Below are positions 57,766 through 64,000 of a stretch of DNA of 64,000 nt, in pieces. Each line of letters begins with the position of its first letter. The stretch's first letter is position 1. Location of the stretch: contig NZ_CP115174.1 in the NCBI RefSeq assembly GCF_027625475.1, positions 3,876,501 to 3,940,500 of the forward strand, given 5' to 3'. Below the pieces are notes generated by a model that saw nothing but the letters and a program-made list of their open reading frames with translations, ran no database searches and had not been told where the DNA came from. Made by a program: the position numbers and the translations under genes. Source of the DNA: Sphingomonas abietis (GTDB taxonomy: Bacteria; Pseudomonadota; Alphaproteobacteria; Sphingomonadales; Sphingomonadaceae).

Positions 57766-58079
57766 GCCCGGCGTTCGAGCCCCGCGAGGCGCTGTTCCGC
57801 CGCGATCACGTCGACCACGCGGATGCCGAACCGGCCATTCACGGTCACGACCTCGCCCTTGGCCACCAGCGTGCCGTTGACGAGGATGTCGAGCAGCTCA
57901 TTGGCCTGCCGGTCGAGCTCGACCACCGAGCCTTCGCTCAGGTCGAGCAGTTCCGACAGCTTCAGCGAGGTGGAGCCCACCTCCACCGACAGCCGCAGCG
58001 GAATGTCCGCCAGCAGCCGGAAATTGCGACCGGCCGAGCTGTTCGGATCGTCTATGCCCGGGAAGGCGCCATCACTCAT
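57762..58079 (-). CDS. fliN: Flagellar motor switch protein FliN
   Basis: A 105-residue C-ring protein made of one SpoA domain: ADIPLRLSVEVGSTSLKLSELLDLSEGSVVELDRQANELLDILVNG, then GEVVTVNGRFGIRV. Start MSDGAFPGIDD at 58079, overlapping the fliM end by eight bases. It forms the lower C-ring with FliM and FliG. Confidence 0.93.
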   Translation of the reverse strand: MSDGAFPGIDDPNSSAGRNFRLLADIPLRLSVEVGSTSLKLSELLDLSEGSVVELDRQANELLDILVNGTLVAKGEVVTVNGRFGIRVVDVIAAEQRLAGLERRA

Positions 58080-59049
58080 GTCGTTCAAGTCCTTTGCCCC
58101 CGGCCCTGTCCGCGCTGCCGATCGTCTCGATCTGGAACGCTGCCCGCCCTTCCTGCTCGCCGATCGTGCCTTCCGCAAGCCGTCTGTTGCCGACGATCAG
58201 CGGAACCCGCGGCGAAAGCGTGATCGGGATCACGTCGCCGACCTTGAGCGCCATCAGCTCCTGCACCGAAAGCGTCGGTCGCGCGACCACCGAGCGGACC
58301 GGGAAGGAGACGTTCTCCAGGGCGCGCGCCATGCGGTAGCGGAATTCATTGTCGATCGGGCCGGCTTCGGCGTGGATCTTGGCGGCGAGCTGGGCTTCGT
58401 GGGCGCGCATCGCGGTCAGCGGGAAGACCAGATCGATCGTCGTCGCGCCCGGCCCGCCGCCGGAGATCGAGAAACGCTGGATGACCACCGCCTCGTCGCC
58501 TCGTACCAGGCTGGCATAGCCCGAATTGGTCTCGCGCGACGCGAGGCTGGGCTCGAGCGGCACGATCTCCTGCCACATCTCGACCACCGCGCCGGTGATC
58601 GCATCGGTCAAACGGGAGAGCAGCCGCTCCTCGGCGGCAGTGAATTCGCGCTTGCGGCTGGCGTTGGGCGAGGCCGCGCCGGTGCCGCCGTAGAAGGCAT
58701 CGACCAGCCGGCTGACATAATCGGGCGCGATCGCGATCAGCATCCCGCCCTTCATCGGGCGGAGGCGGTAGAGGCTGAGCGAGGTGAATTCGGGCAACGC
58801 ATCGCGCCACGTCTCGAAGCGCGAGGTGAGTGCGGCTTCGGCCTCCACCTTGGGCTTCACCCGGACGAACGGCTCCAGAACGTCGCGCAGGCGCCGCGCC
58901 AGCCGTTCGCCGACCCGGTCGAGCCCCGCCAGCCGGGCACCGGGGCGCAGCGCCTCGCTGCCGAGCGCGAAGGGCTGGGCCTCCCTGCTCGGCCCGCTTA
59001 CCCTGCCCACACCGGGATTGTCGCCGTTACTGCCAGGCTCCTTCGCCAC
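58072..59049 (-). CDS. fliM: Flagellar motor switch protein FliM
   Basis: A 325-residue C-ring protein with a CheC-like middle domain (MLIAIAPDYVSRLVDAFYGG; EERLLSRLTDAITGAVVEMW) and a C-terminal SpoA domain (TLSVQELMALKVGDVIPITLSPRVPLIVGNRRL). The N-terminal CheY-binding segment of classical FliM is not evident; the first 30 residues are low-complexity. The start is GTG at 59049, with AGGGG upstream. Confidence 0.92.
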   Translation of the reverse strand: MAKEPGSNGDNPGVGRVSGPSREAQPFALGSEALRPGARLAGLDRVGERLARRLRDVLEPFVRVKPKVEAEAALTSRFETWRDALPEFTSLSLYRLRPMKGGMLIAIAPDYVSRLVDAFYGGTGAASPNASRKREFTAAEERLLSRLTDAITGAVVEMWQEIVPLEPSLASRETNSGYASLVRGDEAVVIQRFSISGGGPGATTIDLVFPLTAMRAHEAQLAAKIHAEAGPIDNEFRYRMARALENVSFPVRSVVARPTLSVQELMALKVGDVIPITLSPRVPLIVGNRRLAEGTIGEQEGRAAFQIETIGSADRAGGKGLERHE

Positions 59050-59078
59050 GCTCGCCCCTCATGTCACCCGCCACCCTC

Positions 59079-59654
59079 TTACTGGATGATGAAGTTGGTG
59101 AAATAGACATCATCGATGCCGCCGTAACCCGTTTTCGAGATCAGCACCTTGTTCATCGCATCGCGGAGCTTGGCCTGGAGCGCGACCTTGCCTTCCGGCG
59201 TGCCCAGCACGAAGGCGTCCTGGTTGGCCAGCGTCTCGAGCACGGCCGAGCGGATCGGCATCTCATTGTCCTTGAAGCCGTCCAGCACCTTGGCGTCGTA
59301 GAAGGTCGAAACGCCGAGCGAGAGCTGGGCGATGCCATCGGTATCGCGCAGGTTCGAGGTGAAAGGCTGATCCATCGTGTAATAGGACGCCTTGTAGCGA
59401 CGCGGATCGGGCTGGAAGCTGCCCACCGTCTTGTCCTCCACCGTCGGATCGGCGCTCTGGCCCGCGCGCAGCACCAGCTTGGGCGCATCCGGATCCTCGT
59501 GCGACTTGGCCTTGGCGCCGCCCAGGCCCATGCCGGCCGCGAACATGCCACCGGCGACACCACCGCCGACGAGCACCAGCGCGCCGACGATGATGATGAT
59601 CAGCTTCATCTTGCCGCCCTTCTTCTTGGGCGCGGGGGCTGCGTCGTCACTCAT
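59079..59654 (-). CDS. fliL: Flagellar basal-body-associated protein FliL
   Basis: A 191-residue single-pass protein. A Lys-rich cytoplasmic start is followed by one helix (LIIIIVGALVLVGGGVAGGMFAAG, residues about 18-42) and a periplasmic stomatin-like domain (SYYTMDQPFTSNLRD; LSLGVSTFYDAKVLDGF; RDAMNKVLI). FliL supports stator engagement. GGAACGAGC precedes the ATG, and 29 bases separate it from fliM. Confidence 0.9.
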   Translation of the reverse strand: MSDDAAPAPKKKGGKMKLIIIIVGALVLVGGGVAGGMFAAGMGLGGAKAKSHEDPDAPKLVLRAGQSADPTVEDKTVGSFQPDPRRYKASYYTMDQPFTSNLRDTDGIAQLSLGVSTFYDAKVLDGFKDNEMPIRSAVLETLANQDAFVLGTPEGKVALQAKLRDAMNKVLISKTGYGGIDDVYFTNFIIQ

Positions 59655-59662
59655 GCTCGTTC

Positions 59663-61039
59663 CTATGCGTATATGCCGTCGGCGGGCTCGGCGGCGGAGG
59701 CGACATCCGCCCCGCTCGTTCCGGCATCCGCCCGACCATCGCTGCTCTGGTTAATGGCAATTGGTTGCGATCGGGTTTGCGAGCGGCCGTTATCCCGGCC
59801 ATTATCGCCGCCACCGGCCCCGGCCTGCGACGAAAAGCCGCCGTCGCCGCGCGAATCATGGCGCTGTTCGTGCTGCGAACCGCCGCCGGACGAACGCGAA
59901 TCACTGCCGACATCGACCTGCGCATTGGCGATGTGGATACCTTGTGCCCTCGCCTCCGCCACCAGCTGCGGCCTCGCATCCGCGAGTATCGCGCGCGCCG
60001 ATTCGCTGCTGGCGGTCAGCGTCACCGCAGCGCCATCGACGCCTCGCGCCAGTTCGACCTGCACGGTGCCGAGATTCTGCGGCGCGACCTGGAAGCGCAA
60101 TGTGCTCGACGCACTGCCGGTAGAGGCGATGTCGCGAGCAAGACCATCCAGCCAGGCTCCCTGCTTGGCGAGATCGAGCTGGCGATCGGCCGCGCCATCG
60201 GCGAGCTGCTGGGACGCATCGGGCGTGCCCGTGGTCGAGGCATCGCCCTTCGCGCCATCCGCCTGCGTCATATCGCCGGCCTGCGTGGATATTGCCGCCG
60301 CCAGCGAATCGATCGAAGCGGTCTTGTCCGCCCCATCGCGCTTGCGGGTCGATGCCGCAGTCGTGCGTGTCTCACTGGCCTGTACGGCGACGGGATTGGC
60401 GGCGGCGCGCGCCGCCATCAGCGCGGCGGTGCCGGTCAGTGGTGCCGCCGTGTCGGCTTGCTGGGCGGCTGACGGCGCGGTGGCAGGCGCCGGGTCGGGC
60501 GCCACGGCGGGCGCGTCCATCAGAACGGCCTTGCCTTCCTGCCCGGCGGCAGCGGCAGCCTTGAGCGCGGCGAGCACCGGTGCGGCGAATGACGGATCGA
60601 TCAGTTGGGCGGTGGTGGGATCGGTCGCGGCATCGGCTGCCGACGCCTGCGTGCCGTCATCCGCGACGGTCGCGACGGATTCCTGCCCCTTCGCCTTGGC
60701 CGTTTTCCCGTCCGATGCGTCCTTCGTCGCAGCATTCGCCGCCGTGGACTGCGCCGCGGCCGCCGAGGCCGCCTGATCGCCATCCGCCTTGATCGGCGTG
60801 GAATCATCGTCGTCGCGATCGTCCTTGGACTTCGCCTTGGTGGACTTTTCGGCCTTGCCGGCGTTGCCCTGATCGTCGCCGTCGTCGCGCCGCGACGAGG
60901 CCGGCGTGGCGGCAGGCTTGCTTGCCCCCGCCATCACGCTGGCGAAGGCGGATGGCGTGTCGGCCATCGCTGAGGCCGTCTGCCCGCCGTCCGAAGACAG
61001 GCCGGCGCCGGAAAGAAAGGATATGCCGGACACGCTCAT
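59663..61039 (-). CDS. fliK: Flagellar hook-length control protein FliK
   Basis: A 458-residue secreted ruler with a low-complexity Ala/Asp/Thr-rich N-terminal half and the conserved C-terminal FliK domain: LRFQVAPQNLGTVQVELARG, then LTASSESARAILADARPQLVAEARAQGI. It signals FlhB to switch export specificity once the hook is complete. The start overlaps the fliJ stop by four bases. Confidence 0.85.
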   Translation of the reverse strand: MSVSGISFLSGAGLSSDGGQTASAMADTPSAFASVMAGASKPAATPASSRRDDGDDQGNAGKAEKSTKAKSKDDRDDDDSTPIKADGDQAASAAAAQSTAANAATKDASDGKTAKAKGQESVATVADDGTQASAADAATDPTTAQLIDPSFAAPVLAALKAAAAAGQEGKAVLMDAPAVAPDPAPATAPSAAQQADTAAPLTGTAALMAARAAANPVAVQASETRTTAASTRKRDGADKTASIDSLAAAISTQAGDMTQADGAKGDASTTGTPDASQQLADGAADRQLDLAKQGAWLDGLARDIASTGSASSTLRFQVAPQNLGTVQVELARGVDGAAVTLTASSESARAILADARPQLVAEARAQGIHIANAQVDVGSDSRSSGGGSQHEQRHDSRGDGGFSSQAGAGGGDNGRDNGRSQTRSQPIAINQSSDGRADAGTSGADVASAAEPADGIYA

Positions 61040-61464
61040 GCATCACCCTCGAAACCGCGCGATGTGCGCGAACGGACATGGGCCGCGGCGCGGCGTTCGG
61101 CCAGCGCGTCGGCATCGCTTTCGGCGCGGGTCACGAGGCGATCGGCGCTCTCCTGGCGGATACGGGCCTCGACCCGCTCGGCCGCCTTGGTCGCGACCAC
61201 CGCGCGGGCGCCGGCGATGGCATCGGCCAGGCCGAAGCGCGCAATATCGAGGCGATGAGCGAGCTCGCCCCGTGCCGCGAGCGATTCGGACAGCATCGAT
61301 CCCATCCCGGTCGTCAGGCTCAGGCGCAGATCGAGCACGCGCGCGGCGCTGTTCTCAAGCGATTCGAGCTGGGATTCGGCGGCGGCGGCAGCGCCTGCGG
61401 CCATCACATGCTCGACCCGGCGGACCCGCGCGATGCGCTCGCGGCGTTTGACGATCGCGCTCAT
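61036..61464 (-). CDS. fliJ: Flagellar export protein FliJ
   Basis: A 142-residue coiled-coil protein rich in Ala, Arg and Glu (EHVMAAGAAAAAESQLESLENSAARVLDLRLSL-like helix; ELAHRLDIARFGLADAI). It is the usual size of FliJ, the central stalk-like partner of the FliI ATPase. Identification rests on coiled-coil character and exact position between fliI and fliK, with four-base overlaps on both sides. Confidence 0.75.
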   Translation of the reverse strand: MSAIVKRRERIARVRRVEHVMAAGAAAAAESQLESLENSAARVLDLRLSLTTGMGSMLSESLAARGELAHRLDIARFGLADAIAGARAVVATKAAERVEARIRQESADRLVTRAESDADALAERRAAAHVRSRTSRGFEGDA

Positions 61465-62789
61465 CGGCCAAATCTCTCGATCAGCTCGGCAGAGGCGAGC
61501 GGCAGGTCGATGCGATCCTTGGGCTTCTGCTTGAGGAAGGCGAGGATCTCCTGATGGCGCGCGATCGCCTCGTCGATGGTGGGATCGGAGCCGGCCTTGT
61601 AGGCGCCCATCAGGATGAGGTCGCGATTCTCCTCATAGACCGACCACAGCCGGCGGAGCGCCGAGGCGGCCTCGGCATGTTCGTCGTCGACGATGTCGGA
61701 CATCACGCGGCTGAGCGAGCGACCGACGTCGATCGCCGGGAAGATGCCCTGTTCGGACAAGGTGCGGGACAGGATGATATGGCCGTCCACGATCGCGCGC
61801 GCCGTATCCACGATCGGATCGTCGCCATCATCGCCATCGGCCAGCACCGTGTAGAGCGCGGTGATCGAACCGCCCGAATGGGCGTCCGCACCCGCACGCT
61901 CGATCAGGCGCGGGATCATGCCCAGCGCCGAGGGCGGATAGCCCTTCATCGTCGGCGGTTCGCCCAGCGACAGGCCGAGTTCGCGCTGGGCGTGGGCGCA
62001 GCGGGTCAGCGAGTCGATCAGCAGCAGCACGCGCAGGCCCTGCGCGCGGAAATATTCGGCGATCGCGGTGGCGCGCATCGCGGCGCGCAGGCGCAACACC
62101 GGCGGATGATCGGCCGGCACCGCGACGACGACGCTCTTCTCGCGCACGCCCGGCACCAGCTTGGTGGCGAGAAAGTCGGAGACTTCGCGGCTGCGCTCGC
62201 CGATCAGGCCGACCACGATCACGTCGGCATCGGCACCCTGGATCATCTGGCCCATCAGCACCGACTTGCCGACGCCCGAGCCGGCGCAGATCGCGATGCG
62301 CTGGCCGACGCCGGCGGTGAGCAGCGCGTTGATCGCGCGCACGCCCATGTCGAAACATTCGGTGACGCGCGAGCGGTCGAGCGGATTGGCGGGCTTGCCG
62401 GCCAGCGGCCAGGTCGCCGACGCGCCGACCGGGCCGAGACCGTCGAGCGGCTGGCCGGTGGCATCGATCACCCGGCCGAGCAGTTCGGGGCCGACCTCGG
62501 CGATGCCGCCGCGCGAATCGGGCTCGACGCGGCCGCCGCTCGAATGCGGGGCCTCGCCGTCCAGCGCCATCATCAGCGAGCGATCGCCCTTGAAGCCGAC
62601 GATCTCGGCGCGGGTGGCGTGACCATCGGCATCGATCACCCGTACCGACGCGCCGACCGGCAGCGAGAGGCCGGTCGCCTCCAGCATCTGGCCATCATAG
62701 GAAACGAGCTTGCCGATCCGGCGCGGGCCGGCATCGGGTACGGCGAGGCCGTTGAGCAGTTCCGCCGCGCGGTCTTCGAGCAGGGTCAT
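61461..62789 (-). CDS. fliI: Flagellum-specific export ATPase FliI
   Basis: A 442-residue hexameric ATPase, homologous to F1-beta. Walker A GSGVGKSVLM lies near residue 173, Walker B VLLLIDSLTRCAHA, then LGEPPTMKGYPPSAL and DGHIILSRTLSEQGIFPAIDVGRSLSRVM. It energises unfolding and delivery of flagellar substrates. Overlaps fliH and fliJ by four bases each. Confidence 0.94.
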   Translation of the reverse strand: MTLLEDRAAELLNGLAVPDAGPRRIGKLVSYDGQMLEATGLSLPVGASVRVIDADGHATRAEIVGFKGDRSLMMALDGEAPHSSGGRVEPDSRGGIAEVGPELLGRVIDATGQPLDGLGPVGASATWPLAGKPANPLDRSRVTECFDMGVRAINALLTAGVGQRIAICAGSGVGKSVLMGQMIQGADADVIVVGLIGERSREVSDFLATKLVPGVREKSVVVAVPADHPPVLRLRAAMRATAIAEYFRAQGLRVLLLIDSLTRCAHAQRELGLSLGEPPTMKGYPPSALGMIPRLIERAGADAHSGGSITALYTVLADGDDGDDPIVDTARAIVDGHIILSRTLSEQGIFPAIDVGRSLSRVMSDIVDDEHAEAASALRRLWSVYEENRDLILMGAYKAGSDPTIDEAIARHQEILAFLKQKPKDRIDLPLASAELIERFGR

Positions 62790-63424
62790 CGCGCCGCCGC
62801 GATCCGGTCGAGCGACGCGCGCAGGCGTTCGAGCCGCAGGCCGGGGCTGTCCTCGATCGAGCCATTGGCGGTTTCGAGCCGCAATTCGCCCGGCGCCAGC
62901 GTCGGATCAGCCTCGGCCGCGACCGGCAGCTCGGCGCCGTCGAGGCGGGCGAGATCGGCGGGGTTGAGCTTGAGGATGGCAGGCCGGGTCTCGTCGCCGA
63001 TCAGCGCGGCGGCCGCCTGCGCGCGATCCATCAGCGTCTCGCGGCACACCTCCACTTCGCCGACGACCTGATGGAGCAGCCGCTCCACCGTCGCCGCGAT
63101 CATCATGCCCAAGCCCAGCGTCGGCTCGGTCTTCAGCGATTCCAGATTGGCGGCGAGTTCATGCAGAGCCTGACGCTCCGCATCGGCCTCGCGGCGGCCT
63201 GCCTCGATGCCGGCGGCGAAGCCCTGCGCCATCGCCTCGGCACGGATCGCCTCGATATCGATCTCGGGCTCGGGTTCCGGCTCGGGAATCTCCATGACGT
63301 CCTCCGGCGCCTCGAACGCCTGGCGCAGCGCCTGCCCCCAGGAGACGAAGGGCGCCGGGCCGCTCGCATCGGGCTGGGTCCAGACGGAGACGCGCTGCGC
63401 GCCCGCGAAAGCCGGATTAGACAT
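62786..63424 (-). CDS. fliH: Flagellar assembly protein FliH
   Basis: A 212-residue protein negatively regulating FliI. It has an acidic EPEPEPEIDIEAIRAEAM segment near residue 48, a long helix with repeated small residues (AMAQGFAAGIEAGRREADAERQAL), and a C-terminal domain (RPAILKLNPADLARLDG; ELRLETANGSIEDS). The start at 63424 overlaps the fliG 3' end by eight bases; longer upstream frames are antisense to fliG. Confidence 0.88.
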   Translation of the reverse strand: MSNPAFAGAQRVSVWTQPDASGPAPFVSWGQALRQAFEAPEDVMEIPEPEPEPEIDIEAIRAEAMAQGFAAGIEAGRREADAERQALHELAANLESLKTEPTLGLGMMIAATVERLLHQVVGEVEVCRETLMDRAQAAAALIGDETRPAILKLNPADLARLDGAELPVAAEADPTLAPGELRLETANGSIEDSPGLRLERLRASLDRIAAAR

Positions 63425-64000
63425 AATCTTCGCCCTTGCCCCCGAGGCTGATCGTGCCGGCTTCCGCCAGCTTGCGCGCGATCGCGAGGACCGCCTTCTG
63501 GCTTTCCTGCACTTCGGCGAGGCGCATCGGCCCCCGCTCGGCCATCTCGTCCTGGATGGACTGGGCCGCGCGGCTCGACATGCAGCCGAACATCTTGTTG
63601 CGCAGGTTCGGGTCGCAGCCCTTGAGCGCGACGATGAGCAGCTCGTTGTCGACCGACCGGAGCAGCGCGCCGAGATCCTTTTCGGTGAGCGCGTTGAGGT
63701 TGTCGAACACGAACATCTCGTCCTCGATCGTGCGGGCGAGATTCTTGTCGAGCTTGGCGAGCTGGCGGATGACGCGCTGCTCGGTGGTGGTGCGCGTCGA
63801 ATTGACGATCCGCGCCGCCTCGTTGGGTCCGCCGCGCTTGGGCGCCGAGCCCGATGCGCCGGCCTTGTTGACCTGGCGGAGCAGCAACCGCTCGAGATCG
63901 TCCAGCGCTTCGGACGACACGGTGCCGAGCGTGGCGACGCGGTAGACCACGTCCGCCTGCACATCCTCGTCGAGCAGCTGGAGCACGTCGGCGGCGATGC
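63417..64000 (-). CDS. fliG: Flagellar motor switch protein FliG (5' end outside window)
   Basis: The last 194 residues of the rotor protein run off the right edge. Visible: ADVVYRVATLGTVSSEALDDLERLL, IVNSTRTTTEQRVIRQLAKLDKNLARTIEDEMFVFDNLNALTEKDLGALL and the torque-generating C-terminal domain LRNKMFGCMSSRAAQSIQDEMAERGPMRLAEVQESQ. It interacts with FliM and the stator. It probably starts the visible fliG-to-fliS transcription unit or continues an operon from further right. Confidence 0.93.
   Translation of the reverse strand, partial: IAADVLQLLDEDVQADVVYRVATLGTVSSEALDDLERLLLRQVNKAGASGSAPKRGGPNEAARIVNSTRTTTEQRVIRQLAKLDKNLARTIEDEMFVFDNLNALTEKDLGALLRSVDNELLIVALKGCDPNLRNKMFGCMSSRAAQSIQDEMAERGPMRLAEVQESQKAVLAIARKLAEAGTISLGGKGEDYV

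Overview
The window is a high-GC chromosomal segment from an alphaproteobacterium, almost certainly a sphingomonad (Sphingomonas or a close relative). The evidence is the CobA-DUF2849-CysI-DUF934-CysH sulfur operon, UPF0262, a DUF2793 gene at the end of a gene-transfer-agent (GTA) cluster, an OmpA protein with a polyproline linker, and many short palindromic repeats of the kind scattered through sphingomonad genomes. No rRNA or CRISPR was seen; one tRNA (Val, anticodon TAC) is present.

Layout. 1-9.7 kb: envelope and miscellaneous metabolic genes (a GH18/polysaccharide deacetylase/GT2 fusion cut by the left edge, CysQ-like phosphatase, SH3 protein, glutamine amidotransferase, nitronate monooxygenase, GT4, alpha/beta hydrolase, SelO). 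9.7-16.2 kb: astD with an MBL-fold lipoprotein, then the siroheme/sulfite-reduction operon. 16.2-19.5 kb: a Ser/Thr-rich small protein, dnaB, UPF0262, cytidine deaminase. 19.5-21 kb: a lower-GC two-gene insert bracketed by 46-bp inverted repeats and REP-like elements. 21-28.8 kb: ilvD, a monooxygenase/enoyl-CoA hydratase pair, leuCD, a Bax-inhibitor (YbhL-like) protein behind a probable structured leader, GST and proline iminopeptidase. 28.8-33 kb: SGNH hydrolase, Gfo/Idh/MocA oxidoreductase, a LacI regulator and a ROK sugar kinase. 33.2-34.4 kb: OmpA.

34.5-40.9 kb is a decayed RcGTA-like cluster on the minus strand, carrying three lesions. The large terminase has a one-base frameshift. The portal protein is fused in frame to the major tail protein, so the protease, capsid and head-tail connector genes are gone. 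The tape measure runs into the C-terminal part of the hub protein, so gp12-gp14 and the hub N-terminus are gone. This is the most unusual part of the window.

41-50.5 kb: ABC-F ATPase, small membrane protein, SDR, DUF2501, AMP nucleosidase, a sphingomonad-type exported protein, divergent DUF6456/XRE regulators around a palindrome, an HNH protein, BrnTA toxin-antitoxin and tRNA-Val. 50.5-64 kb: a flagellar block read right to left (fliG-H-I-J-K-L-M-N-O-P-Q-R, flhB, an unknown gene, fliD, fliS), ending in a winged-helix regulator gene broken by one extra base. A repeated TCCGTTCC motif with about 11-bp spacing occurs in front of that regulator, and variants occur in front of fliD and the unknown gene.

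The sulfur block makes siroheme (CobA) for CysI and reduces adenylylsulfate (CysH). The flagellar genes encode the C-ring, export apparatus, export ATPase complex, hook-length ruler, cap and filament chaperone. Start codons were chosen from ribosome-binding sites, overlaps and family starts, and are inference where noted.
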